Source: a virus. Taken from it: DNA of 49,014 nt. Location: IMG/VR virus record IMGVR_UViG_3300017963_000355, positions 1 through 49,014 of that record; one strand, 5' to 3'. The notes under the pieces are model-generated. The model ran no database searches and was not told the DNA's origin. It worked only from the letters and a program-made list of their open reading frames with translations. This document shows, in pieces, positions 18,399 to 26,245 of this stretch. A program made the position numbers and the translations under genes. The first letter of the stretch is position 1. Every line of letters begins with the position of its first letter.

Positions 18399-20057
18399 AT
18401 GGACCGATCGGATTTCTACTACAGGCAGATCGTCACACAGGCGGAGATGGACCAAGCCTTTGACGATCCGGAGGCGGCCATCCGGGCCATCACCGGGGAC
18501 TATGACCTCCAGGTGGGGGTGGCGGCCGGGATGGAGGTCCAGGAGACAAGTCCCGTCTCCGGCTCCGTGGAGGTCACCACCGGGGCGGCCTATGACTCAC
18601 AGGGCCGGAGGGTACCGGTCCTCACCTTGGGGACCATTGACCTGTCCTCCCTTATGCCGGACATCAACCCTCGCTACGTCCGGATCTATGCTGAATTCGG
18701 CCGGACCATGAGTGACCCCAGGCTGGACGGCAACAATGACCCGGTGGACTATCGACAGACGGAGGAGGCCGTCCTGTCCTACGTGGCCGGGGTGGCGGCC
18801 GGCTCCCCCGTGAAGCCGACGATCGATCCCACCAAGGTCCTCCTGGCCACCATCCTGATCGGGGACGGGAACACTACGATCACGGACTCGGACATCTCCA
18901 TGTCCACGGACCTGTCCAATGGTGGGGTGGACCCGGACCGCCAGGAATGCGGTGTCCTCATCCATCGTGGCCGGATGATCGGGGACGATCTCTACTTCGA
19001 TGAGACGGAGGACCTGGCCATCAAGGGGATTTATCGTCTCTACCTGAAGGCCGGCTCCGCCGGGTTCCTGGGGGCGGATTTTGGGGACCGCTACCTCACA
19101 AACATTGGCCGGATCTACATGGGCCAGAATGACATTGTGGGGGTGGACCAGCTTGTCATGGACTCCGGTGGGGGCTCCGATCCGGCCATCGACATGAACG
19201 GCCGGAACATTGGGGAGATCGGGGTCCTTGATGACGTGAGTGAGATCCAAATGGCCTCCACGGGACCCTCCTCCTGTATCGACACCAACGGCCGGAACAT
19301 TGTCACGGAGGGTGGCTCCATCGACACCACCGGGGGGAACCTGTCCAACGTGGGCTCCGTCTCCGGTGTGGGGGGTGTGGACGTCTCCGGGTTCAGGGAC
19401 GGGTCATTCTCCAGGGACCTGGACTGTGGGACCCTGACGGCCACGGACTCCGTGGACACCACCAACGGTCCGGTCCGGGCCAACGGGGCCACCGGTGAGG
19501 TGGTGGCGGCCCAGGACGTCAAGGCGGCCGGTGAGGTCATCGCGGACAGCGGAGGCTCCGGCTCCGGTGATTTCAAGTTCGGGGCCTCCAGGAGTTACTT
19601 CACCTACCTCCGGCCGGCGGACTTCACCCCGTTCAATGACGCCTATGGAATCCCGGCCAACCTGATCCGGGACATCCACTGGATCAGGGCCTTGGCGGCC
19701 GGGACCTATGTCCTCCACGCCCCGATCAACTTTCCTGACGGAGCCCTCCTGGCCAACCTGGTGGCCAAGCTCAATCAAGCGGCGGCCAGCTCCATCACCG
19801 TGGAGCTGTTCCGGATCAACCATAACCTGGGGAACCCCACAACTAACCCCAGCTACTCCAGCCTGGCTCAAATCAATCCGGTGGCCCCAACGGGGAGCTG
19901 GACCTCAGCGGCGGCTTCATTCACTCACACCGTCAACCTGTCCCTCTACACCTATATGGTGTGGATCGCCCTCACACAGGTGGATGACTACGTGGGGCCG
20001 ATTCGTGTTGAATATGGCCTGGACGAATTCCGATCCAGGAACGTCCAGAAGATCTAG
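18399..20057 (+). CDS. Tail fibre protein
   Basis: 552-residue protein that begins with a baseplate-attachment-like segment (MDRSDFYYRQIVTQAEMDQAF). The middle is a repetitive Asp/Asn/Gly-rich shaft (DMNGRNIGEIGVLDD, DTNGRNIVTEGGSIDTTGG, NLSNVGSVSGVGGVDVSG) typical of beta-helical fibres. The C-terminal domain (about 400-552) is a beta-rich tip, with TYLRPADFTPFNDAYG and AASFTHTVNLSLYTYMVWIAL. It comes last in the tail block apart from the lipoprotein protease. An AGGTAGAG motif (18376-18383) and GGAGGAGG precede the start. Confidence 0.75.
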   Translation: MDRSDFYYRQIVTQAEMDQAFDDPEAAIRAITGDYDLQVGVAAGMEVQETSPVSGSVEVTTGAAYDSQGRRVPVLTLGTIDLSSLMPDINPRYVRIYAEFGRTMSDPRLDGNNDPVDYRQTEEAVLSYVAGVAAGSPVKPTIDPTKVLLATILIGDGNTTITDSDISMSTDLSNGGVDPDRQECGVLIHRGRMIGDDLYFDETEDLAIKGIYRLYLKAGSAGFLGADFGDRYLTNIGRIYMGQNDIVGVDQLVMDSGGGSDPAIDMNGRNIGEIGVLDDVSEIQMASTGPSSCIDTNGRNIVTEGGSIDTTGGNLSNVGSVSGVGGVDVSGFRDGSFSRDLDCGTLTATDSVDTTNGPVRANGATGEVVAAQDVKAAGEVIADSGGSGSGDFKFGASRSYFTYLRPADFTPFNDAYGIPANLIRDIHWIRALAAGTYVLHAPINFPDGALLANLVAKLNQAAASSITVELFRINHNLGNPTTNPSYSSLAQINPVAPTGSWTSAAASFTHTVNLSLYTYMVWIALTQVDDYVGPIRVEYGLDEFRSRNVQKI

Positions 20058-20066
20058 GAGGAGACG

Positions 20067-20708
20067 ATGAGGCGGAGCTGGACGTGGAGCTGGGCCGTGG
20101 TGGCCCTCCTGGGCCTCCTGGCGGCCTGTGAGGGCCAGGAGTGTGGCCCGGTGACCCTGGAGGACATGGACCGTGGGAGGCTCACCAGGGACGGCCTGGA
20201 GCTGGTCCCGGACGCCCTCCCGTGGGTGGTGGTGGCCTGTGACCATGAGGAGCTACCGCGGGACGTGGTCCAGGAGGCCATGGCCTGGTGGAATGACCAG
20301 GTGGGTGAGGACCTGTTCGTGGGTGGTGTGGACCAGGAGGAGCTGGACCGGCTGGAGTGGTTGGACGTCCAGGACCGGCCTGGGGTGGTCACCGTCAACG
20401 TGGAGGCCATCCTGTGGGAGGGCTGGACGGTGGACGATGATGACCCCAACGCCAACGGGGTGGCGGTCCTCCACAGCTCCCCCCTGGGGTTCATCACGGC
20501 GGCGGACGTGGTCCTGGACTATGAGATCAGCTACCACCTCCCCACCGTCCGGCTCACCCTAATCCATGAGCTGGGCCACACCCTGGGCCTTGATGACGAT
20601 GAGGGACCCCCCACCACGGTGGACCTCAACTCCTGTATGGGGAGCCCAACACCCCCCGGCTGTGAGCTGACGGACCAGGACCTCCAGCTCATCCTGGACC
20701 TCCTGTAG
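20067..20708 (+). CDS. Secreted lipoprotein metalloprotease with metzincin signature
   Basis: 213-residue predicted lipoprotein. Residues 1-20 form a signal peptide (two Arg, then a hydrophobic core) ending in the lipobox LLAAC, so mature Cys would be lipid-anchored in a diderm envelope. The zinc site is HELGHTLGLDD, with His167, Glu168, His171, Gly174 and Asp177 in HExxHxxGxxD spacing. A CMGS sequence at Met191 fits a Met-turn. An Asp third ligand is known from snapalysin-like metzincins. It follows the fibre gene by 9 bases with a GGAGGAG ribosome site. A role in lysis, in modifying the host surface or in superinfection exclusion is possible; none is shown. Confidence 0.75.
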   Translation: MRRSWTWSWAVVALLGLLAACEGQECGPVTLEDMDRGRLTRDGLELVPDALPWVVVACDHEELPRDVVQEAMAWWNDQVGEDLFVGGVDQEELDRLEWLDVQDRPGVVTVNVEAILWEGWTVDDDDPNANGVAVLHSSPLGFITAADVVLDYEISYHLPTVRLTLIHELGHTLGLDDDEGPPTTVDLNSCMGSPTPPGCELTDQDLQLILDLL

Positions 20709-20747
20709 GCCCTCCTCCACCCTCCTTCACAGCCCCCCGGCCGGTGT

Positions 20748-20831
20748 CCCTCATTGGGGCCTCCGGCGGCCCTCATCGGGGCCTCCTGGGCTCCCCCAGG
20801 GTGACCCTCCGCGGCCCTCATCGGGGCCTCC
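20748..20831. repeat. Three copies of a 17-bp CCCTCATCGGGGCCTCC element
   Basis: Copies at 20748-20764 (one mismatch, T for C at the eighth base), 20770-20786 and 20815-20831 lie directly after the protease gene. Spacing between starts is 22 and 45 bases. They lie outside any convincing coding frame, which suggests protein-binding or RNA structural elements at the end of the tail operon. Confidence 0.65.
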
Positions 20832-21021
20832 ATCTACGTGTCACGAATGACACAGCCACCATCCGGACGGGTCCTCCCTGTGTCGGAATATGTAGGACAC
20901 GGGGTCACATTTCTGGCGAAAGTGATGATCTCTCGAAACGGCCAACAGCCGATCCCAGGGCCTGGAGGGGGGTTCTGACGGCCGGGAGAATCCCTGGTGT
21001 CATCCATCCTAGAATCTTTTT

Positions 21022-21041
21022 TCAGCGATTCTCAGCGATTC
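21022..21041. repeat. Perfect tandem decamer TCAGCGATTC x2
   Basis: Two adjacent identical copies (21022-21031, 21032-21041) follow a short T tract at 21017-21022. It is a potential operator or binding site for a dimeric protein. Confidence 0.6.
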
Positions 21042-21300
21042 GGTGTTTCCTGGGCCTGTGATGGCCCTGTGAGGGCCGTTAGGCGAAACCCCCTCCCCCT
21101 GGGCCGTCCCGGCCTTCCGGCCCTTAGAGGGCCATTCTCGCGGCCCTATGAGCGAATGTGCTTTTCCCGCAGAAATTGGGGGCCGGTCCCCCCGTTTTTC
21201 TGGCACGGACCCTGCTTCACCCCGTGGGGAAAAGTCATGTGATGTGAACCATTTGGAGCTGTGAAACCCACACGTGGTGATGTGTCGCCATAGGTGGCCA

Positions 21301-21769
21301 CGGTGGGGCCGTGTTCCCTACGTTGCCCACACGGTGGGGCCGTGTAGGACAAGGTGGCCACCGTGGCCACAGGACCTCCGGTGTGTGGAATGTGGCGGCG
21401 GAGGTGGTCAACGCGGGGACAGATCAACCACCTTGGAGCCAAACGTGGGACGGTGTGTGGAACGTGGCGGCCGGTGTCCCTCGAGGTGGGGCCGAGTAGG
21501 ACGTGTCCCACATGGTGGGATGGTGTGGCCGTTGTGGTGACACGGCCTCCACCTGTGCTCCGCCTGGCCACCTTGGAGCTACAGGTGGGAGCCTGGAGGA
21601 CACGGCCGCCACGTGTGGGACACCATGAACATCCACCTCCGGTGTGGCCAGTTTGGCCACCATTGCATCCAAGGTGGGAGCCTGGTGGACATGGACGCTA
21701 CAGGTGGGAGCTGTCCCACCTTGGGGCCGTGGGTGGGACAGGTAGGACCTCCGCCTCCAGGGTGGGAGC
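21301..21769. repeat. Clustered iteron-like repeats (GTGGGGCCGTGT, GTGTGTGGAAYGTGG, GGTGGGAGC)
   Basis: CGGTGGGGCCGTGT occurs at 21301-21314 and 21332-21345. GGTGTGTGGAAYGTGGCGGC (one variable base) occurs at 21380-21399 and 21452-21471. GGTGGGAGC occurs at 21584, 21673, 21703 and 21761, two of these inside the longer GCTACAGGTGGGAGC. TAGGAC recurs at about 21344, 21497, 21743 and 21793. The repeats are degenerate, mostly in the same orientation and packed into about 470 bases, a pattern seen at origins and regulatory regions. Confidence 0.6.
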
Positions 21770-21922
21770 TGGGCTCACCGTGGAGGCGGAGGTAGGACAC
21801 GGCCTCCAGGTGGAGCCGGCGGGAGGAGGTCCCCTCCGGCCGGAGGCGGAGCCGGAGGTCCGGCCAGGGACCCCGGCCAGGGGGAGGGGGCCGTGGCCTT
21901 GGAGGCCGGGGCCGTCTCCGGG

Positions 21923-21965
21923 CCTCCGGCCGGCCGGAGGGGGGCTTGGGGGGTGGCCCCCCAAG
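21923..21965. other. 18-bp perfect palindrome plus 9-bp G6/C6 hairpin
   Basis: CCTCCGGCCGGCCGGAGG (21923-21940) is a perfect 18-bp palindrome. Five bases later CTTGGGGGG (21945-21953) and CCCCCCAAG (21957-21965) form a perfect 9-bp stem with a TGG loop. There is no T tract, so a Rho-independent terminator is not clear. They may pause polymerase or mark a structured DNA site. Confidence 0.55.
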
Positions 21966-22145
21966 GTGCCACAGAAGAACATCAAGACCATGACCACGTT
22001 CATGTTGTGGTGTCTTCTATATAGACGTTCATAGGTGTTTCGCGTAGGCCGGCCCAGGCCATCATGATCGTTGGCCTTTCGGCCGAATCCTCCGGGCAAC
22101 CATGGCGGATGACCGTGTGGAGGACAGGAGGGGGATCTCCGGGCC

Positions 22146-22300
22146 GTCCGTGGTGATCTCTCACGGACCATCCAAAACCTGATTAGATTCACAAAGTTAT
22201 CGTGACCAGTCCGGAGACCGTCAGAAGTTTTTTCGCGCCCATCCGTTTTTTTCTCCCCACCGTCCGGATTTATCGTCTAAGAATATATCGTCTAAGAATA
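22146..22300 (+). promoter_or_regulatory. Probable regulatory region before the small-gene block
   Basis: This AT-richer stretch begins with a 7-bp stem-loop (GTCCGTG 22146-22152, CACGGAC 22162-22168). T tracts follow at about 22228-22233 and 22245-22251. It ends with a perfect tandem 15-mer TATCGTCTAAGAATA (22271-22285 and 22286-22300) directly before the first small gene. The tandem repeat is a good candidate operator. A related TATCCTCTAAGG lies upstream of the 25 kb operon. No convincing -35/-10 pair could be fixed. Confidence 0.5.
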
Positions 22301-22306
22301 GGGGTG

Positions 22307-22441
22307 ATGACGCGCTACCTCCTGACCCTGACCTGGACAGCCCTCCTCCTGGCCACGTGGCCCATGGGAGGGGAGCTGGACGAAGCCCCCCAACTTGATG
22401 GGGTGGCCCAGGTCCTCATGGTCCGGAGGGAGGAAAGGTAG
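22307..22441 (+). CDS. Small membrane or exported peptide, 44 residues
   Basis: It starts MTRYLLTLTWTALLLATWP, a hydrophobic helix that could be a signal peptide or a single membrane anchor, followed by an acidic stretch and a basic end. A GGGGTG sequence before the ATG at 22307 is a plausible ribosome site. The final codons AGG TAG form part of the AGGTAGAG motif used by the next gene. An in-frame ATG at 22202 is less likely because that segment is AT-rich non-coding sequence. Function unknown; it is the first gene after the non-coding region. Confidence 0.5.
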   Translation: MTRYLLTLTWTALLLATWPMGGELDEAPQLDGVAQVLMVRREER

Positions 22442-22447
22442 AGACCC

Positions 22448-22780
22448 ATGGCCAACGCCACCACGATGACCACCCTGATCGCCTACACAATCGCCAACAC
22501 CACCCTGTCCGATTGGGACCTTGTGGTGGCTTGCCTGTCCACGTCCGGGGACTTCCGGGACGCCTTCTCCCCCAGGGAGCAAGGCCGGATCAGGGAGCTG
22601 GCGGACGGGTTCGGCAACGTCCGGAGCCTCCCGGCTCACCAGCGGTTTGACCTGGTGTGGGACTGGTCCCACGTCCGGGACTCCAGCGATGAGGCCGTCA
22701 CCAAGATGGCCGGGGTCATCAAGGCCAAGGCGGCCAGGTTCCTCCTCCAGGACACCATCCGCCAGGCGGAGGGGGAGTAG
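22448..22780 (+). CDS. Hypothetical helical protein, 110 residues
   Basis: I do not recognise this family. The protein is largely helical, with SDWDLVVACLSTSGDFRDAFSP, then REQGRIRELADGF and a C-terminal KAKAARFLLQDTIRQAEGE helix. The start is set by AGGTAGAG (22436-22443) four bases before the ATG. It shows normal genome codon use and sits first in a run of small co-directional genes. Confidence 0.6.
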   Translation: MANATTMTTLIAYTIANTTLSDWDLVVACLSTSGDFRDAFSPREQGRIRELADGFGNVRSLPAHQRFDLVWDWSHVRDSSDEAVTKMAGVIKAKAARFLLQDTIRQAEGE

Positions 22781-22896
22781 TGGACCGGGGCCTCAACAGC
22801 CCCCAGGAGGGCCAGGCCGGGGTCACCGGCTCCGCCCTGACCCTCCTGGGGTCCGTGGAGGGCCTGGACATCAACCAAGGTAGAGGAGGCTTCGAC

Positions 22897-23085
22897 ATGA
22901 CCGGACGCATCAACCAAGACACCGTGGCTCACACCCTGGACACCATCCCGGAGGGGACCCTGGTCCTCATCGTCCACCTGTCCGTGGACGTGGCGATCGT
23001 GGAGCTGGACGGAGACACCCTCCAGGTGGAGCCGGAGGCCGTGGACGGCCCCACCCTCCACGTCATCCATGAGGAGGTGGCGTGA
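22897..23085 (+). CDS. Hypothetical small beta-rich protein, 62 residues
   Basis: A short acidic protein with strands LVLIVHLSVDVAIVELDGDTLQVEPE. The ATG at 22897 follows AGGTAGAGGAGG (22878-22889), which decides the start. A longer version from a GTG at 22780, overlapping the previous stop, is open but lacks a ribosome site. If the later start is right, about 115 bases before it (22781-22896) are untranslated leader. Function unknown. Confidence 0.5.
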   Translation: MTGRINQDTVAHTLDTIPEGTLVLIVHLSVDVAIVELDGDTLQVEPEAVDGPTLHVIHEEVA

Positions 23086-23504
23086 TGACCAGCTCCATCT
23101 ACATGGCCAAGGCCCAGCTCATCGTGGAGATCGGCAACATGGAGGCGGCCCTGGACACGGCCAGGAGGTGGGAGCTGGAGGAGGGACCAGGCCACCACAG
23201 GGCCATCCGTGTCCTCCTCCGGACGGTCAAGCTCCAGGTCACCAAGGTCCTCCGGCGGACGGCCCCGGAGGCCATGGAGCGGGCCAGGCTACGCAACATC
23301 CATACCCTGGTGGACTCCAGGCTGGGCCGGTTCCTGTCCGAGGCGGACCGGGAGGTCCTGGCCGGCCAGGTCAACCACGTCCTGGAGACGGAGGCCAGGA
23401 GGGTGGCGATCCTGGAGGCGGCGGCGGACGTCCCCACCATCCGGCCGGAGGGACCGTCCCGTGGCTTCGCCATCCCCCTCCCCTCGGACGCGGAGGTGGC
23501 GTGA
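23085..23504 (+). CDS. Hypothetical helical protein, 139 residues
   Basis: The start overlaps the previous stop region (GTGATG). The protein is helical and charged throughout: MAKAQLIVEIGNMEAALDTARRWELE, RAIRVLLRTVKLQVTKVLRRT and DREVLAGQVNHVLETEARR. No catalytic motif is visible and the family is not recognised. Its stop overlaps the next start by one base (TGATG), pointing to coupled translation. Confidence 0.6.
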   Translation: MTSSIYMAKAQLIVEIGNMEAALDTARRWELEEGPGHHRAIRVLLRTVKLQVTKVLRRTAPEAMERARLRNIHTLVDSRLGRFLSEADREVLAGQVNHVLETEARRVAILEAAADVPTIRPEGPSRGFAIPLPSDAEVA

Positions 23505-23794
23505 TGGCGTTCAACGCTCGACACTTCCAGGCCGGTGACGGGTGGTCCTGTGGCCGTCACCGGAGGGTCCAGGGCCGGAAGTCCACGGACGCCACCACGG
23601 ACCCCGTGATGGTCAACTGTTTCCTGTGCCACCGGACCAGGGCCTACAAGGCGGCGGCGGCCAAGGTGGCCATGGAGGAGGAGGCCCGACACACCAGCCT
23701 CCGCCAGGCCGGCCTTGACCCGGCCAAGCCTGTGGCGGAGATGACACCGGAGGAGATCTTGGCCTACATGGCCACGGTGGGGGATGTTGGCTGA
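23504..23794 (+). CDS. Small zinc-finger-like protein, 96 residues
   Basis: It has a potential metal site formed by CGRHRR near residue 16 and CFLCHR near residue 38 (Cys, His, Cys, Cys spacing). A helical tail with AKVAMEEEARHTSLRQAG and EMTPEEILAYM follows. It begins at an ATG coupled to the previous stop. Probably a nucleic-acid or protein-binding accessory factor; the function is not known. Confidence 0.55.
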   Translation: MAFNARHFQAGDGWSCGRHRRVQGRKSTDATTDPVMVNCFLCHRTRAYKAAAAKVAMEEEARHTSLRQAGLDPAKPVAEMTPEEILAYMATVGDVG

Positions 23795-23848
23795 CATGGA
23801 TGGACACAACGATCGTGACTGAGGCTCCAGGTGATCGGCCGTAGGAAT

Positions 23849-24133
23849 ATGGACGGCCGGGGCCTGGCGGCCTCCAGGAGGCCCGGGGAGCTGGAGGAGG
23901 GACACCGGCCCTTCCCGTCCACTCCGGACCTCCTGGAGACGGCCAGGGCCGCGGACAGCCTGGTCAAGGTGTGTTCGTGGTGTGGCCGATGGTGGGACGG
24001 GTCCTCCTGGGCCTCCTGGGAGCCGGGGCCAGGGGTCCAGTCCCATGGGATGTGTCCGGCCTGTCACCGGACGATGGAGGCGGAGCTGGAGCCAGCGGAG
24101 ACCGGGGCGGACGGCCACCGGTCCAGGAGGTAG
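23849..24133 (+). CDS. Small zinc-ribbon protein, 94 residues
   Basis: Two CxxC pairs, CSWCGRWWDG and CPACHRTMEAE, separated by about 25 residues, make a probable zinc ribbon. Alternative starts are the GTG at 23831 and the ATG at 23849; neither has a strong ribosome site. Its last codons AGG AGG TAG overlap the AGGTAGAG leader of the next gene. The 23795-23848 gap holds only an 8-codon frame. Function unknown. Confidence 0.5.
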   Translation: MDGRGLAASRRPGELEEGHRPFPSTPDLLETARAADSLVKVCSWCGRWWDGSSWASWEPGPGVQSHGMCPACHRTMEAELEPAETGADGHRSRR

Positions 24134-24137
24134 AGAC

Positions 24138-24638
24138 ATGACGGACGAACAGAGCAAGGCGGCGGAGGCGGAGCCACGGACTATCCTGGTCCTTGTCCTT
24201 GGCCGGTGTGTCCTCCAGGGCGGCAAGCCTGGGGTGGAGCTGGCGGAGGTCACGGAGGAGGAGCTGGAGGCGGCCAGGGACGGGGTCAAGCTGGAGCCCA
24301 GGGAGTCCATGGTCTACGGCCGGCCCTCCCTCAAAGCGTTCCAGGCCGGGGCCGGGAGCGTCTACAAGGTGGAGTCCCCCAAGGACGGGACCATCATCCC
24401 CAGCTCCGCCACGTTCCGGGGGCTGTGGCCGGATGAGGCCCACCGGGTCCTCCTCCAGGTCAAGGACAGGGCCTCCAGGACGGAGCTGGAGCGGCGGAAG
24501 GCGGAGGCCAAGGCCAGGAGGCTCACTGGCCTGGAGGGCCTGGAGCCCATCCGGGACGCCTACCGTCAGGCCCGTGGCGTCCACAAGTCCATCATCCTGG
24601 CCCAGGTGGTGGCCTACATCACCGGAGGTGGACGGTGA
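24138..24638 (+). CDS. Hypothetical protein, 166 residues
   Basis: Acidic N-terminus, then TILVLVLGRCVLQGG and a glutamate-rich helix. The middle is beta-rich (SVYKVESPKDGTIIPSSATFRGLWPDEAHRVLLQVKD), and a long basic helix ELERRKAEAKARRL precedes a final VHKSIILAQVVAYITGG. The start is fixed by AGGTAGAGACATG, the commonest leader arrangement here. The family is not recognised. The stop overlaps the next start. Confidence 0.6.
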   Translation: MTDEQSKAAEAEPRTILVLVLGRCVLQGGKPGVELAEVTEEELEAARDGVKLEPRESMVYGRPSLKAFQAGAGSVYKVESPKDGTIIPSSATFRGLWPDEAHRVLLQVKDRASRTELERRKAEAKARRLTGLEGLEPIRDAYRQARGVHKSIILAQVVAYITGGGR

Positions 24639-24757
24639 GGCCCCGGGAGCCACGGCCCTGGTCCCTCATGTTGGACCTGGTGGCCCCCCTGGCCGGTGTC
24701 CTCCTGGGCCTGTCCATCGTGTCCTCCGTCCTGACCATCCTCCGGTCCTGTCACTGA
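24635..24757 (+). CDS. Small membrane protein (40 residues), holin-like candidate
   Basis: GTG start overlaps the previous TGA (GTGA at 24635-24638). After a basic head (RPREPRPW), one transmembrane helix runs LDLVAPLAGVLLGLSIVSSVL and the protein ends ILRSCH. One-helix peptides of this size serve as pinholin-like, spanin-like or host-membrane factors in phages. It is the last gene before an intrinsic terminator. The coding call rests on the coupled start, the codon pattern and the clear membrane segment. Confidence 0.5.
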   Translation: MRPREPRPWSLMLDLVAPLAGVLLGLSIVSSVLTILRSCH

Positions 24758-24928
24758 AACCACCGATTATCACAGTGGTTCAAGGCGAAGTCCCCCACCC
24801 GATCGTCCTGAGGGTCCGTGTGGAGGACATCCGGCCGGCCGGGAGTGATCTCCACCACAGGTCACCCTGGCCGTCAGAAAGGCCAGTGAAGTCAACAGCC
24901 TCCGTCCGGAGCGTTCCGGATGGTGACC

Positions 24929-24957
24929 AAACACGTCCAGCCGGCCGTGTTTTTTTT
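24929..24957 (+). terminator. Intrinsic terminator
   Basis: AAACACG (24929-24935) pairs with CGTGTTT (24946-24952), and T residues continue to 24957, with a second T7 tract shortly after. It is preceded by smaller stem-loops (for example 24867-24886). It ends the 22.3-24.8 kb gene run. The A tract on the other side could also make it work on the minus strand. The rest of the 24758-25043 gap is non-coding. It contains TATCCTCTAAGG at 24976-24987, similar to the 15-mer before the previous block, and a lone TTGACA at 25003. Confidence 0.7.
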
Positions 24958-25043
24958 CTTGTTTTTTTCGGGACCTATCCTCTAAGGTCAGGGCTGGACC
25001 TATTGACAACGTAGATGAGGCCCCACGGGGCCGGGAGGTAGAG

Positions 25044-26219
25044 ATGGCACGGAACACGGACACCAACGGCAAGGCGGCCACCAAGGCCAAGGGACGCGGC
25101 TCCAGGGCAAAGAAGGCCAAGGCCACCAAGGCCACCAAGGCCCCGGCCCAGCCCTCCACACCGATCCAGGACTTCAAGGCCACCGTCTCCGGTGAGGGTG
25201 AGGTGGTCAGCTACATCCTGGGCTGGGCCTTGAAGGGAGCCCAAGGGGACTACAACCACCTGGAGGAGCTGGCGGCCAAGGCCGGCCTGGACAGCTACCT
25301 CCCCTCCTGTCCCACCCATGAGGCCAGGCTCCGCCGGACCCTCACCAAGATCAAGTCCGGCCACGGGGTGACCTTCAAGCGGATGGACAAGGACCCGGAC
25401 GCCCCCGGCTGGATCACCTACCGGCCGGAGAAGATCAAGGCCAAGGTCATCTCCAAGGCCACGGACGCCAGGTTCCGCCAGGACCAGGCCATCAAGACCG
25501 GCCGGGGTGTGGCCATCAACACGGACACCGGGGAGATGGTCCTGGAGGACACCGGCTCCGATCTCTTGAAGGCCGTGGCCCAGGTCTACGGGGACCTGGA
25601 GGGCCAATTCAACCATGACACCGTTTCCGGGTGGCTCCACCGGGTGATGGAGCGTCACTTCAACGCGGCCCCGTTCCCGGCCACCGGCGGAGCCCACATC
25701 ATCCCGGCCGGCCCCAACACGGGGGAGGAGCTGGCGGCCCTCCGCGGGATCGTTGAGTCCATCGGCCGGTCCACCTTCGACTATGAGGACTTCCGGAAGG
25801 CCACGGCCATGGCCTCCAACGCGGCCCAGGGCCTCCTGGGGGGACAGTGGACCAGCATGGTGGAGGAGCTGGAGGGGTTCCTGTCCAGCTCCCTGGAGGG
25901 TGACTTGACCCACCCAACCGGGTTCACGGCCAAGCTGGCCCAGGCGGAACAGCTCCGGAACAGGATGGCCCTCTACGGGAAGATCCTGGACACGGACAAG
26001 GCCGGGATGGAGAAGGCCCTCCAGGCCATGACGGACGCCACGGCCACCCTCCTGAAGGCCACCACGGAGGCCCGGTCCCTGAAGAAGGCCAAGGGGAGTG
26101 AGCTGGCCTCCAAGCTGGCCAAGGACACGGTGGACCAGGCGGCCAAGGACGCGGAGACCAAGCTCCAGGAGGCCAAGGCCCTGTGGTCCCCCGTCCACGG
26201 CAACGGCAACGGCAACTAA
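25044..26219 (+). CDS. Unknown protein with H1-like basic tail, first gene of MoxR-VWA operon
   Basis: 391 residues. The first 40 are a Lys/Ala/Thr-rich histone-H1-like tail (repeats such as KKAKATKATKAP). A folded region of about 40-240 includes VVSYILGWALKGAQGDYNHLEELAAKAGL, YGDLEGQFNHDTVSGWLHRVME and GGAHIIPAG. The C-terminal 150 residues are helical. The layout vaguely recalls phage proteins of the DUF6744 type, with low certainty. It sits just upstream of a RavA-like ATPase and a ViaA-like VWA gene, so it may be a substrate or partner of that pair. AGGTAGAG directly abuts the ATG. It ends in TAA, a stop rarely used here. Confidence 0.65.
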   Translation: MARNTDTNGKAATKAKGRGSRAKKAKATKATKAPAQPSTPIQDFKATVSGEGEVVSYILGWALKGAQGDYNHLEELAAKAGLDSYLPSCPTHEARLRRTLTKIKSGHGVTFKRMDKDPDAPGWITYRPEKIKAKVISKATDARFRQDQAIKTGRGVAINTDTGEMVLEDTGSDLLKAVAQVYGDLEGQFNHDTVSGWLHRVMERHFNAAPFPATGGAHIIPAGPNTGEELAALRGIVESIGRSTFDYEDFRKATAMASNAAQGLLGGQWTSMVEELEGFLSSSLEGDLTHPTGFTAKLAQAEQLRNRMALYGKILDTDKAGMEKALQAMTDATATLLKATTEARSLKKAKGSELASKLAKDTVDQAAKDAETKLQEAKALWSPVHGNGNGN

Positions 26220-26245
26220 GGACACGGAAAGGTAGAGGTAGAGAC

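Larger units (their letters stand above)
20709..22306. other. 1.6 kb non-coding, repeat-rich intergenic region
   Basis: No reading frame here shows the genome's codon pattern on either strand. It holds three copies of a 17-bp element near 20.75-20.83 kb, a tandem decamer at 21022-21041, clustered GTGGGA-type repeats at 21.3-21.8 kb and GC palindromes at 21.92-21.97 kb. A stem-loop with two T tracts and a tandem 15-mer lie at 22.15-22.30 kb. It separates the tail block from the small-gene block, all on the same strand. Candidate roles are transcription termination plus restart, a replication origin, or a packaging site. None can be chosen by eye. Confidence 0.7.

Noticed and set aside
20744-22034. 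Several open frames (60-226 codons) in the non-coding island
   Set aside because: They lack the genome's codon pattern, overlap repeats and palindromes, and have no ribosome site or family motif.
25003-25031. TTGACA at 25003-25008 as a promoter for the MoxR operon
   Set aside because: No -10-like hexamer at 16-19 bases; the region is GC-rich there.
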